Below, in pieces: positions 23,191-34,877 of a stretch of 64,000 nucleotides of DNA. Every line of letters starts with the position of its first letter. The stretch's first letter is position 1. This stretch comes from Cycas panzhihuaensis (taxonomy: Eukaryota; Cycadophyta). The position numbers and the translations under genes were made by a program. The notes beneath the pieces were generated by a model. The model did no database searches. It worked only from the letters and a program-made list of their open reading frames with translations, and was not told where the DNA came from. Where the stretch lies: contig CM041465.1 in assembly GCA_023213395.1 (NCBI GenBank), forward strand, positions 165,609,741-165,673,740. Direction: 5' to 3'.

Positions 23191-24316
23191 ACATAGACAT
23201 ATATATCAAATAAGTGTATCCCTAATACATCTCCCAAATCAGGGCTACACCACTATACATATAGATACATGCAAACAACCACCTCAATGAAGGAAGTATC
23301 TATATGTGAAAACATCAATAGACATTAATAGAGTAAAAACCACATAATAGTTTATAAAGTAATTAGATACACTTTCATCTAAATGTGATCCCTTACAATG
23401 ATAGTATGGGAACTATAGGACTTAATAGCTAGATGCATGTAGACTAACCTAATGGGTAACAATGCTACAAAGATGTGAATAGACTAGTGGGGAACCAGGT
23501 CGATATAGATGTGATATAGACACACACTTATAATGATGATGTAGTGACCACATGGAAGCAACTACTACAACTTGGTTGATACAAAATGACATAGAAAAAT
23601 ACATCCTACGAAGATAAATAAAAAAGAAAAAAGAAAAAAATAATGAGATAAATTATATGGTAGAATGAATGGGAATAAGATAAGCACTAGACCAGACTCA
23701 TCAATGGGACTTGGGTAATTATGCAACTAAATAAATTACTCAAGTTGAGATGCAAGATGCTTGGGTGACTGTGTAATAAAAGAGCCATAACATGTGATGA
23801 GTAAACATGCCCTTGTAGTTAAAATGAGATGAAAAACTATGTAGGTATATAGTAAAGTGAGATGACTATCACTTGTTCAAAATGATGAACCACATGGAAG
23901 ACGTCACTACCTACAAACAGATGAGATGGAAGATGTCGTGTGAGGGATAGAATTGAAGTGGTAGACATTCAAACTAGAGAACAACATGACACTTGTATAT
24001 ATATTAGTATAAGGACCCAAATATAGGTGTACATACATGTAGACAAAAATAAATGATGGGATATAAGGATGTGTCACACATAGTACGTAGATGTGATGGA
24101 TAGAATTAAGCTATGCATTGAATAGGTATACATCCATATAGATGACCAACATGAAATGATCATGCACAAACATTCTTTCCAAATAGTAATTGAAATAACC
24201 ATGAGAGTATCTCTTTAAACTAATACAATGAAAATGAGAATATAATTCAAACCAAGCTCTCCACACATAGCTTCAATTCAAAGATAGATTAAATGGATGA
24301 ATGCTTCAACAAGTGT

Positions 24317-24646
24317 CTTATGTCTTTGATATCAAATAATAGAATTAAGAGAAAATAGATGCAAATGATAAAGATAAAGAAGAGACGAAATAATCAAGTA
24401 AAAGGGTGGTGTTTATGAACTCCAAGGTCTTTAAACCCCATGAATAAATATGAAGGACTAAGAGTATTTTGGCATACCTCTCAAGGTCTATCACTACCTC
24501 ACATTAACAAACATAAGAAAAAGTGTATTGCCACAATAAGATATATCAAGATTTAGAAATAATCCCAATATAGGGATTATCCTAATAATAATCATTAATG
24601 AATTAAACATCAGTATAAATTTACACCTAACATTTCTCTCCCTTAA
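24317..24646 (-). mobile_element. LTR remnant bracketed by both a PPT and a PBS
   Basis: On the minus strand a polypurine run (CATTAAGGGAGAGAAA, 24633-24648) is followed by TGTTAGGTGTAAATT at 24632. About 295 bp later comes a primer-site-like TGATATCAAAGACATAAG ending near 24317. The interval 24338-24632 therefore looks like one LTR with the 3'-LTR signal on its upstream side and the 5'-LTR signal on its downstream side. No second copy was found in the window to prove the boundaries. Confidence 0.4.
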
Positions 24647-25101
24647 TGTTTAGTTCATGACAAATCCTTATCTTTCCTTTAATATATCATAAATTATGAA
24701 GATTTAGCCCAAAAAGGAAAAAAAGAATTATTAAACTTATGGATCCTCTAAATCTATAAACCATAAATAAAACCTTATGGATCTATAGAAATATTAAATA
24801 AATCCCCATAGAAATTAAGGGCCAGGTTTAAGAGATTATGTGCCATCTACCTAACATAAGGGAACCAAACCTTAAGACCTTCAACATGGGTTAACTTGAT
24901 CTAAAATGTGATGGTTCATAGCTCTAATACTATTATAAGTTTAAGATAACAAGTTTATGAAGATCTAAACATTAAATTAAGATTAAGCATACCTATTCTA
25001 AACTTATGGTATAGTTTTTAACAATTTAATTCAAAGTACATAGAAATACAAGTCAAGCAATGGTAGTATAATTCCATATAAAGTTACTAGGTCATGGAAG
25101 T

Positions 25102-25145
25102 TGTGAGAGCATATGATTTCTTTTTTTTGTGAGAGCATATGATTT
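25102..25145. repeat. 18-bp direct repeat around an oligo-T
   Basis: tgtgagagcatatgattt occurs at 25102-25119 and again at 25128-25145, separated by only a C/T run of 8 bases. It is either a small duplication or a poly(A)-only retroinsertion footprint on the minus strand. Confidence 0.7.
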
Positions 25146-27479
25146 GATAAATAAAGTAATTCTTTTATTAATGCATAAAATTATATTGGTTAAAAGTGTG
25201 GGTTATAAAGCATCCTTGTCTTCCTTAGCATATGACTAAAGTGGAGATATCTAAAGGCTAGAGTCCTTCCCTTTTCTTTAGGGGTCAATTCCATTATTAT
25301 CCTCCTCTTTTTATTTTCTCTCTTTCTCTTATAAAGAGTCTTTCTTTATTTTCTTTTTATTCATATGATAGTAATTGAACTAAGTAACAATTACTTGATC
25401 TATTATCTATTATAATTTTAATTGTAATAGATAGTTCTTTGAATAGTTTGTTTGATCATTAGTTGTAGGTCTTCAACCTTTAAGATGTTGGTTGTTAGTT
25501 AGATCATTGTCAGATTTCTAAATATAGGACATTAAAAGCTACTCTTTTACCTATTTGTGGTCACTAAGCTTTCCAATTACTTATTCCTTAAACTTTAGTC
25601 ACTTGTCACTCCTTGCAATCCACCTTTATCTATATTTCTTGAGTTAGCTAAGTAGGTTAAAACAATATTTGAGAGTATTAATATTATGGAGCTTTAAGGT
25701 AGAACTTGAGTAATAAAATAATAGGAAAATGGTTAAGGTTAATTGTGTTAATAGGTTAATGTGAATAGGTAGTTAGAATTAGGATTAGTGTTTATAAAAT
25801 TATAAAAGAGTATCATGCTTTTTATATAAATACCCAATACATTGTATGGAATAATTTTGAAGAATATAGTCAAAGAAGTCTCTTCATTTTGAAGGGACTT
25901 AGTTTTCATTTAGTTTTTTACATCAACTTTTTAATTTGGTGTTTGTATTTGTTTTCATTATGAACCTTAGTTGGATTTTGACATTCTTAACACTTGTATT
26001 AAAGGTTTAAGGTTGATGATGATCATGAATATTAGATGATAGTTCAACTATAAGTTATATTAGTTTATGCTTTATGCTCCAACAAGTTAATGACATTTTA
26101 GATCGACCACAATCCTTGGGCATTTCATTATCAAATTTTATGTTTTTTGGGTTTGCTTTGAGTATGGAAATATTATATCAAAATCCATTAAGATTTTAGT
26201 AGTTTTCTTTTATTATATAATGTTATTTGGGCATTCTTGGAAACCTCCACACAATGCTCTATTGTTCCTTCCTCATTGTATGTGATCAATAATACAGTTT
26301 TCATAATGTTAAAATGTTTTTCTACTATGTTCATAGTACGCATAATTCACTTTAGTCCCAAATCTTCCCACACTACTCATAGGTATTTTCTGCAATCCAT
26401 TAAAGAGCCCAATGCTCAATTTGTGTTCCAAATTCATTTGCCATTGAGTTTATGACATAGGTGGCCCATGGCTTGGCATTCTACTATCATGCGGGTATTT
26501 CTATCATTCATTAGAGCTATGGTACACCCATAAATAGATTTTTCTCCTTTACAATTCCTTGACTATCCTTCATAGTGCTTCGTTTGAGAATTGCAACCCA
26601 CATAACTTCCATAAAGTTTAAAATTTCTAGAGTTGTGTGCAACCTTCTACATAGGTTACATGGCTTTTTGTCACTTTATGTAGAGTTTACTTAGTTTTTG
26701 TTATCTTCTAGGATTTCCATAGCCCCTCTCTACTCTCTACATCCACTTATGACCAAATATGCAACCCATACTACACATAGGTGCTTCATAGTGAAGTGCA
26801 TAGGTTGTAATCCCCCCACCCCTCCCCTTTTCCCATTCTCCCCCCAAAAGATAAACTAACATAATCCTCATGTGGATTATGTTTTTCTTTAATATATTTT
26901 TATTTTTTCTATAGGTTAGGTTAATTTAACCAAATTTTGAAGTCTATTATTTAGCCCCTATTTACTAGTTGGTGGTAACATCATGTAGAAAATGTGACTA
27001 AGATATTTTGGTAAACGGGTTGAGGCCTAACCGAAAGTGTTGTGCTTATAAATTTAATACATACTATAACTTCTACATATAGTTTTATCTTTTAATTTTG
27101 TTTAAATCATTAAATTCTATATTAAGTCAACTTTAGTATAAGCTATTATATAACCCCATTTAGAGATATTTTGTAGTAGATTTTGAAGTTCAAAGTTATA
27201 TCTTGAAATTGTAAGATGATCTCTATTATTATTATTATTTTTAAATTTTTTGCATTATGAAGGTCAGTTTTAAGATTAATTAGATACTATCTAACAACTT
27301 CTTACTTAAAAACAAGAAAAAAAAATATAGGGAATAACCTCAATTCTATTTGTACTTGTGAATAAAAGAAATAAAATGACTTGACTATTTATGCCTTCTA
27401 ACATGAAAAAACATTCTTTATTTTAGCATCAATGAATTTGTCAACTTCAAAGAATGAATTATAATGCTTATAACATTCT

Positions 27480-27525
27480 TCTAAGAATTCTCACTTAATT
27501 CTTCTAAGAATTCTCACTTAAGAAT
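27480..27525. repeat. Short tandem repeat beside element E
   Basis: The 21-bp unit beginning ttctaagaattctcactta occurs twice in tandem just outside the 3' LTR of element E. Confidence 0.75.
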
Positions 27526-27533
27526 AAAGTCAA

Positions 27534-27944
27534 TAGGATGTTTCTTCTCAATAACACTCTTTGAGATAGCAGAAAAATGATAATCGCAACTGCATCGTTC
27601 TATCCAATAGGGAAAATAAATTAACTGAGAACTTCATAAGAATACCACAGTGCTAAATGATCCCCAAAATAGAGAGCACCATAGCACAATCTTTATAAAA
27701 AGTTATATCAACCATCATTTATAATTTATGACCCTTATATAGACAAAAGAGGGTCTTTTACATCTAATCCTATTGGAAGCCTAAGTGGTCTTACATTCTA
27801 TTAGACTGCATAGTGGCCTTACATACCATTAGCCAGCTTATTGGCACATGCACAAAGTTCCATAATTAACCTTATCTTATAACCTGTTGATAGCTCTCTA
27901 TATACTAGTGGTTTACATAACTTAGTAGGATACGTTATGTAACA
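27534..27944 (-). repeat. 3' LTR of element E
   Basis: 411 bp, reading TGTTACATAACG on the minus strand at 27944 and ending ...CATCCTA at 27534. It aligns over its full length with 60858-61272 and partly with 49545-49843. Confidence 0.93.
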
Positions 27945-27961
27945 GGTCCCCTCCCCTAAGA
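27945..27961 (-). other. Polypurine tract of element E
   Basis: CTTAGGGGAGGGGACC on the minus strand, immediately before the 3' LTR. The pol stop codon TAG (27956-27958) overlaps it. Confidence 0.9.
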
Positions 27962-28857
27962 TGTTAAGTCCTCAAGGCATGTAAGATGCAGGTGCCTTTT
28001 GATAAAATCATCAAACTCCCAAGTTGCTATGTCAGAGTTGCAATCTGTCCACTGTATCAAATATTCTGAAATATACTGATTCCAGAGACAGCATTATTTG
28101 GTAGCCAATATATGTTCTGGAGGTACAGACAAGGTTTGCTCTTCCTCTAGAATTAGAAGGGTTATTTGGGGAATATGGGTTTTGCTCAGAAACTTCTGAA
28201 GATAGGAGACATGAAAAACATTATGGATGTTTGTGGTGGAGGCAAGGTCAAGAGCATATGCAACTTCACCAATACGTTTAAGGACTTTATATGGGCCATA
28301 ATATTAAAGGCTAAGTTTATGGTTCTTATGATGGTGAAGGGATTACTGCTTATAAGGTTGGAGATGAAGGAATATAAGATCACTAATATTGAAGAAGCAA
28401 TTAGAGTGGTGGCGGTCTGCTAATTGTTTCATTCGATTCTGGGCCGTGGATAGGTTTTTTTTAAGGGTGTGGAGAATTTGGTCCATATGCTACAGTTTTT
28501 ATTATACTACTACTTTGTGGAGGTTGGTAGCCAAGGCATGGTAGGATGGTAGGGCATACCTACAGAGAGCCAAAAATGGGGATATTCAAATAGCTAAATA
28601 ATGTGAGGAGTTGTGCTAATACTCAGCTAGGGTTAGCCATGATGTCTATTTAGACTGGTGGTCAGATGCAAAGCAACGTAAGTAGGTCTTTACAGTTTTA
28701 TTAAGGACCTCAAATTGGCCATCGGTCTATGGATGGTATGCTAAACTCATATTGAATGATGTTCCTAATGCATGGAATAGCTCTTGCCAGAAGGAGCTAA
28801 TGAATTTAGGGTCATGATCATAGATGATAGTGGATGGAAAACCGTGCAAACAAAATA
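27956..28857 (-). pseudogene. Gypsy integrase C-terminal part and chromodomain-like tail (element E)
   Basis: It resumes element E's integrase on the far side of element F. It reads YDHDPKFISSFWQELFHALG, SLAYHP*TDGQFEVLNKTVK and TYLRCFA, the standard gypsy integrase catalytic region. Later LHHHKNHKLSL and YGPYKVLKRIGEVAYALDL (GPF/Y-like module) lead to VFHVSYLQKFL. The end near 28000-28130 (SEYLIQWTDCNSDIATWEF) resembles a chromodomain, in which IQW and ATWE are hallmarks. Such tails direct integration to marked chromatin in chromoviruses. A handful of stops, such as the Gln in HP*TDGQ, prevent function. Confidence 0.88.
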
Positions 28858-28862
28858 TTGTT

Positions 28863-29502
28863 TGTTAGGTAATGTAACAACAATGGTTAAGAGGCTAAAA
28901 TTTTGACAAGTTGGTAGTATGGTTTCCCCCTAAACCTTCCTTGGGGGGTTCTAAGGGGGGCGGAAGTCCCCCTTGGCTAGGGGGATGCGGGGGGCATTTC
29001 AGATGGGGTTTGGGGGCAATAGCCCCAACCCAAAAAATTAGCATTGGAAAGTATATTAAATTGTAAAGAGAATCAGGGTTGTTCACTCAAAATACCCTAG
29101 ATTCTATGGTCGAGATTTGTGCCTTGGATGACTCTCTCATACAGCTTGATTTAGGACATCTTTGATTATGTTGATAGTGTTCAATATACTATGAGGAGTT
29201 AGGTGGTTGGTTGTTGTTACTGTGAGCACTCTACTACCTACATGATTATGTATATTTTCTCTTTTCTTTGACAATAAAGATTAATACCTTTCCTGTGTGG
29301 ATATTTCCCTAACACACTACTAGGGTTTTACCATGTTATATTGGGTGTATATATGATGCTTGGATTTCTTGTTCATTTTATTATTTTATCTCTGGTTTTA
29401 AGAACTTGTATGTTAAATTTTAGTTTCGATTCCTATAACTAGTTGTAAGAATAATTTAGATCTTTATAGCAGTTTAAGGGTTGGGACCTTATCTTCTTAA
29501 CA
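28863..29502 (+). repeat. 5' LTR of element F
   Basis: 640 bp, TGTTAGGTAATG...CTTCTTAACA. It shares with element C's LTR the blocks taataccttt..tgtggat and ctagggttttaccatg, showing family membership. It carries a C/G-rich imperfect inverted repeat near 28905-29045. Confidence 0.92.
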
Positions 29503-29504
29503 AG

Positions 29505-29517
29505 TGGTATTAGAGCC
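29505..29517 (+). other. Primer-binding site of element F
   Basis: TGGTATTAGAGCC, one transition from TGGTATCAGAGCC, lies 2 bp after the 5' LTR. Confidence 0.9.
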
Positions 29518-29574
29518 ACTTTTATTTTTGCAGTGAGTTTGTAAAGGTTTTGGTATCAGCCTTTTCTACACCAA

Positions 29575-30360
29575 ATGGTGAAATTGTTAAGTGCAAAGTT
29601 TGAGGTGGAGAAATTCAATGGCAAGAACAACTTTGAGTTGTGGAAGTTGAAAGCATATGGTGTTCTTGTACAATAAGGTTTATACAGAGCTCTTGTAGGC
29701 AAAATAAAGAAACACACAGGGATGAACGATGATGAATAGGATGATTTAGATAAAAAGACTCTTAGCACAATATAATTATGCTTGGCAGATGAAGTTCTAT
29801 TTAACATTACAGGGGAGCAGACAGTAGCAGGATTATGGACCTATTTGGAAGGCCTGTATATGACCAAATCAGTGACGAATCGAACCTACTTGAAGAGGCA
29901 TCTGTACTCATTATAGATGAAGGAAGGTACAAAAATTGCTGACCATTTAAATATTTTCAATACTCTTATTTGTCAGTTGGCTAGTATCGATGTCAAAATT
30001 GAGGATGAGAATAAGGCTGTTACCTTATTATGCTCATTACCAAAATCCTAAGATAATATTGTCATCTTAATTATTTTTAGCACTACAGATGAATTAGAAT
30101 ATGATTCTGTTTTGAGTGCTTTGTTGATGGAAGAAGTACGAAGGAAGTCTAGTCTTGAAACCTCCACACTAGAAGCTATGACAGCAAGGGGTAGAATAAT
30201 TGATAGAGGACAAAGCTCTAGGGATACATCGAGGTTGAAGTCAAAAGGTAAGAAGAGTAAGCTCAGGTGTTGGCACTATAATAAGATTAGTCACCTCAAG
30301 AAGGATTGCTTCAAAAGGAAGGAGTTCTAAAAAAAGGAAGATTCTCCCAAGGAGGCTAAT
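29575..30360 (+). pseudogene. Copia gag (element F)
   Basis: The ATG at 29575 is supported by the N terminus AKFEVEKFNGKNNFELWKLK, typical of copia gag. UBN2-like blocks follow (GLWTYLEGLYMTKSVTNR, ADHLNIFNTLICQLASI), then a basic region and the zinc knuckle CWHYNKISHLKKDC near 30268-30309. In the knuckle the second cysteine is Tyr and the Gly before His is Ser. Six stops fall at Gln or Trp positions and there is no frameshift. Gag runs into protease in the same frame, so one gag-pol polyprotein was the original product. Confidence 0.9.
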
Positions 30361-32330
30361 CAAGTGGAGTTAAATCAAGGTATGGATGATGATGTCTTAG
30401 TTGCTTATAATATTTCCCATTATCACCATGATTGGTTATTAGATTCAGGTGCTTCACACCACATGTGTCCATACAAGAGTTAGTTCTCATCGTACCAACC
30501 TCTTGACGGTGGTGATGTGTTTATGAGAAATGAAGTTTCTTATAAGATAATAGGCATTGGTAGCATCAGGATTAAGATGTTTGATGGTGTAGTGAGAATA
30601 TTAACTGAGGTTAAACATGTACCTGATCTAAAAAAGAATCTAATTTCCTTGGGTGAACTAGATTCGGGTGGGTATAAGCATACAGGTTATGAAGGAGTCT
30701 TAAATGTGTCAAAGGGTACCTTGGTTGTTATAAAAGCCTTAAAGAAAGGAAACCATTATATTTTAGTGGGAAGTAGAGATGTCAGCCATGTAGCTAGAGC
30801 ATCAAAGACTGTAGAAGATCTAGCTCAGTTATGGTATCAGAGACTTGGGCACATGAGTGAGGGAGGACGTAAGGTGTTGATAAACTGTAAGTTACTTCCT
30901 AACTTACAACTTTCAGATTTGGCTTTCTACAAACATTGTATTTTTGGAAAGAAGTGTAGACTCAAGTTTAAAGTAGGGAGTCACACTAGTAAAGGTGTTC
31001 TAGATTACATACATTCAGATGTATAGGGACCAACCCCTACAATATCTTATGAAGAATCATTATACTTTGTCACATTTATAGATGATTACTCCAGAAAGAT
31101 ATGAGTCTATTTTTTGAAAAGGAAATTTAAAGTTTTCGGTGTGTTTAAGTAGTTCAAGGCTCTAGTTGATAACAATACTGGTAAGTTAATTAAATGTTTA
31201 AGAATTGACAATGGAGGTGAGTTCAACTCCTTGGAGTTTGAGAACTATTGCAAAGAAGTTGGCATCGAAAGGCACAAGACCAGTAGTTATACTCCGCAAT
31301 AAAATGGCATTGTTGAGCACATGAATAAGACACTCTTGAAAAGATCAAGAAGCATGCTAAATAATGCTGGAGTGGAGTAGGGCTTGTGGGCAAAAGCTGT
31401 TCAAACATCTTGCTATCTAGTAAATAGGTCACCATCACTTGTAATAGATTGCAAGATTCTTAAAGAGGTATGGACTGGACATCCATATGACTATTCAAAT
31501 TTAAAAGTTTTTGGTTGTGATGCTTATGCCTGGACTGATAAAAGTAAACATTCAATATTAGACCCAAACTCCAAGAGATGTATCTTTGTTGATTATGGTG
31601 ATAAAGATGGTGTGAAGGGATACAAGTTATGGGATCTTACTGCCTATAAAATCACCATTAACAGAGATGTTGTATTTGATGAATCTCCCCTTCTAAAATC
31701 AGACAGTGTAGAAGTTGAAGTGAAACAGGAGCAGAAAGTTGAACATCAACAGGTTAAGTTTAAAACCTAGCCATCTTTGGAATCAGAAGAGCAGGAAGAT
31801 ATTTTTAAAGATGAATCTACAATAGATTTATAGGAGTATATGGACACTCCTTTGCCAGCAGTTAGAAGATCTACTTGAGTTAGTTATTCACTTGACAGGT
31901 ACATGCCTTCTATTTCCATTGCTTTAGTTTCTAATAATGGTGAGCCTACATGTTATAAAGAAGCTATAGATGATATCCACAGTGAGAAGTGGAAGAGGGC
32001 TATGTAGAAAAACATAGATGTTTTGAAGATAAATAATTCATGGGACTTGGTAGAACTTCCACATGGTAGGAAGACTATTGGTTATAGGTAGGTTTTTAAG
32101 ATGAAAATGGATGTTGATGGAAAGGTTGACAAATACAGGGCAAGACTGGTGGCTAAAGGCTTTACACAAAAAGTAGGTATTGACTTTCATGAGATCTTTT
32201 CAGTATTTGTCAAACTTGTTTCAATTCGAGTGTTGTTGGCATTGGTAGCTTCTCTTGATTTGGAGTTGAAGCAGTTAGATGTAAAAATAACTTTTCTACA
32301 TGGAGATTTAGATGAGGAGATCTATATGTA
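30361..32330 (+). pseudogene. Copia pol part 1: protease, integrase, RT start (element F)
   Basis: The protease has a canonical active site, WLLDSGASHHMC (D-S-G at 30442-30450). The integrase zinc finger LWYQRLGHMSEGG...CKHCIFGKKC runs from about 30829 to 30960. The core has YFVTFIDDYSRKI, LRIDNGGEFNSLEFENYC and NGIVEHMNKTLL, retaining the D-D-E residues. The integrase C-terminal part (SNLKVFGCDAYAW) follows. RT begins near 32030 (NNSWDLVELPHGRKTIGYR, KYRARLVAKGFTQ, LKQLDVKITFLHGDL) and stops at the element G junction after EEIYM. All stops are Q, W or R codons changed by transitions, in the same register as gag. Confidence 0.92.
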
Positions 32331-32334
32331 TCGG

Positions 32335-34853
32335 TGTTTCCGGCCCGGAATGGATACTAATCACCGACTCGTAAGTGCGTGTATGTCTCTAGCATTATCG
32401 TCACTTTTGTGTACCGATTGTCCGCACATATTTGCATGCGTATGACTTTGTGGGCGGCTGGCCGCCGTCCACACCTATGTTTAGCCTATGACGATTATAA
32501 GCAGGGCACACTCTTAGCGAGTGTGGCACCGTGACCGTGACATTTCCCGTGATCCGCCTCCTCTCTCCTGGACCCACCGGTTTGCGCCACCTCCACCCGT
32601 GTGATGCCTCATCGCCGCTTGGTTAGCTTGCCACCTCGTTTGGGGCCTATTTCGCCCCGTGGGCCCGTTTCTTGGCTTGTTTGCTCCGTGGGTGTTTTAG
32701 TTGTCCTTTAGCCTTTTCACCGCTTGCCCCCTCACTGGACCGGCCGGGCCCCATTTGTGTCTCCTGGTGCATACCGCCGTAATCTTCGCGGCATCTGTGA
32801 TTCGCGGCATCATTGAATTTTCGCAGCATCACCGGAATATCCGCATCGCTAAAATTTCCGCCAGACGACTGCCTCGCTTGTTTTTAAAATCCGCCGTGGC
32901 AATTTTGCATTTATCATAAACTGCCACGTGGTTCGCGCCTTTTTTCCCTTCCAGCCGTGCCCTATTCGCGTACTTTAGGGTTTTGCTTTAGTACTTAAGC
33001 ATCTTTTGGGACTTTTTGGATCTTTTACTCACTTTTGGAAGTTACTCAAGAAAACTCTCTCTCCGCTCGCTCGCCGTCATGGCCGCAACCTGACCTGCAC
33101 TCTTCATACAATACCACCTCCTTCTACGGTTGAGACATTCTCTCAACCCCTGCCGCCTGAGAGGGCTCCTTTGAAGCGGTTTCCAAATGGCCTCTATCCA
33201 GTCCATGAGCCCCACGCTTGCGTGTGTTCTCCATCATACTGTAGCAGGCCTCAAACCCGCCTACTCCAGATCCGGGCCGCTTTTTCCACCCTCCTTCATC
33301 GTTTGGCCGAGGCAAGCCCTTGCCTCTTCCTCCTGTACTCTTTACTTTTTGTTAAGTTCTTTGCAATATTCTTGCTCCAGCTCATTTGTTCATGTTTGTT
33401 GCTTGAAGTTTGATCCTCTTTCCTTTGTGAGGACCGGCCGTCCCACTTTCTCTTGTCTCTTGCTCGCTTTGTCCCAAAGCAGCGTGAGGGGTTGCATAGG
33501 CTTTGGGAGAGGAGCCGGGTGGATTCAGACCACCTTCCACGCCTCCCGGTGGCTCCAAGCCTCCAAAGCTTCCTCTCGCCTCATGTTGCTCTTGGCCATC
33601 TAAACAAGGGTTTAGAGACTCAGGTCGCTTAAACCAAATACTGCCACGAGTTGCGCCACTGATTTGGGACCCTTTGCTCAGTTTGGGAATCATTCGTAGT
33701 TCTCAACTACCATTCGTGGCTTTGCCTTTGCTCCTAAGCATACGGTTTGCTCCCTGTAGCATCCGGTTGCCTCGTGGGTGTCTTTGGGTCTTTCTTGCCC
33801 CTTTGCTACTATTTTCTAGCCTTGAGTCTTGACTTTCTCCTCACGCCTGTGGCTCTTGGGAGAGGTTTGGGCACCATTTGCGCTGTGAGGCCACTCCGAG
33901 GCTTACCTTGTTGTCCCACTTTATTTAGAGTATTTTTTCCCTTGATTTCCTCCTCGTTGGACTAACATTGATGCATGCCTATTTGGATTCTGACTTATGT
34001 TGATATATATATATTGTTAGACCTTGGCGTTGCATGTTAGTACCCTCCTTCTGGAGGAGGAAGATCTTTGTCGCTGGTGTATTTGAGACGCACGGAGAAC
34101 GTTACCTGTTGATTTCTCTATCGGTGAGCGCCTCTTGCATGTGTTACAACTTACGTTATCTCATTTCCTAGTTAGCTTCCTTCTTTCTTTCTGTGATTGC
34201 ACTTATTTTCCTGGGAAGGTAAGGAAGCCCCTGCTCATGCCACGCCTCACATCCCAGACGCTATGTGAGCGGTTGGTACTCCTCGTGCGGGCTACATCAC
34301 CTCGCACGCCTTGGCCTGTACACATTTCCTCCTCTTACAGATTTCTTGTTCTTTTCCTTTTTCTTCCTTAGTAATTAAGACATTGAAGATTAAAAGGAAA
34401 ATTACCTTGTGTTTATTTGTTACGTATTTACTTCATTTGCATGCACCCCTCATCAGTCTGTAGGAAAGGTTGTAGGAGCCTTCTTGATCCCTACTTTTCC
34501 TTCCTCCCCTAACCGCACGAGCATCTCGCCTCCCACGCTGCTCGTGTCCCTGCTAGGTTGTGTAGGGTTGCTTTTGGCCTATCCCTCCCAGTCCCTTCTC
34601 TCTCCCTTCCGCCACCCAAGGGTGGGAGGGTCCCGCCGCCAACTCGGGTCATCTTACGTACCTTCGCCTCTTTATCCAAGGTGGTGAAGGGTCACCCAAG
34701 AGTAGCCATACTCCATTGCAGATCCCGAACTCGCCTCCCACAAGACGGGCGCCTGCGTGGTAGTTGCTTGCCTTGTAGGTTCCACTTCCTACCGCTTCGT
34801 CACCATCTCTCCCGCGCCTATCGGGCCAAAGTGTTATCCCAGAGCAAGGCCCA
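32335..34853 (+). repeat. 5' LTR of element G
   Basis: About 2519 bp, starting TGTTTCCGGCCCGGAATGG and ending near ...AAGGCCCA. It is colinear with 40673-43181. Differences are mostly 1-5 bp indels in C/G-containing words. It shares blocks such as gcctatgacga with element H's LTR, so G and H are related subfamilies. Open frames inside it (for example 34558-35079) are not genes. Confidence 0.92.
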
Positions 34854-34854
34854 T

Positions 34855-34877
34855 CGGGCGACTATACTGGGACCGCC
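34855..34877 (+). other. Primer-binding site of element G (Tat type)
   Basis: GGGCGACTATACTGGGACC follows the LTR end. It resembles the TGGCGACTCxxCTGGGGA primer site that I recall for Tat/Ogre-type elements (tRNA-Arg), and the corresponding site in element H. The exact tRNA match was not tested. Confidence 0.6.

Larger units (their letters stand above)
23196..27533. other. AT-rich stretch between elements C and E
   Basis: No protein-coding homology was recognised on either strand. It holds an LTR-like remnant (24317-24646), a PBS-like motif on the minus strand near 24915-24935, an oligo-T flanked by direct repeats (25102-25145), and a short tandem repeat just outside element E (27480-27525). 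The open frames seen, such as 26237-26455, have no recognisable features. Confidence 0.5.

Noticed and set aside
26237-26880. A possible host gene exon or LINE zinc knuckle on the minus strand (CQAMGHLCHKLNGK)
   Set aside because: Cysteine and histidine spacing does not fit a knuckle, and the flanking frames are short and unrecognisable.
28166-28423. 85-codon plus-strand frame near element E's chromodomain-like tail
   Set aside because: The minus strand here gives clear integrase and chromodomain-type motifs; the plus frame is a shadow.
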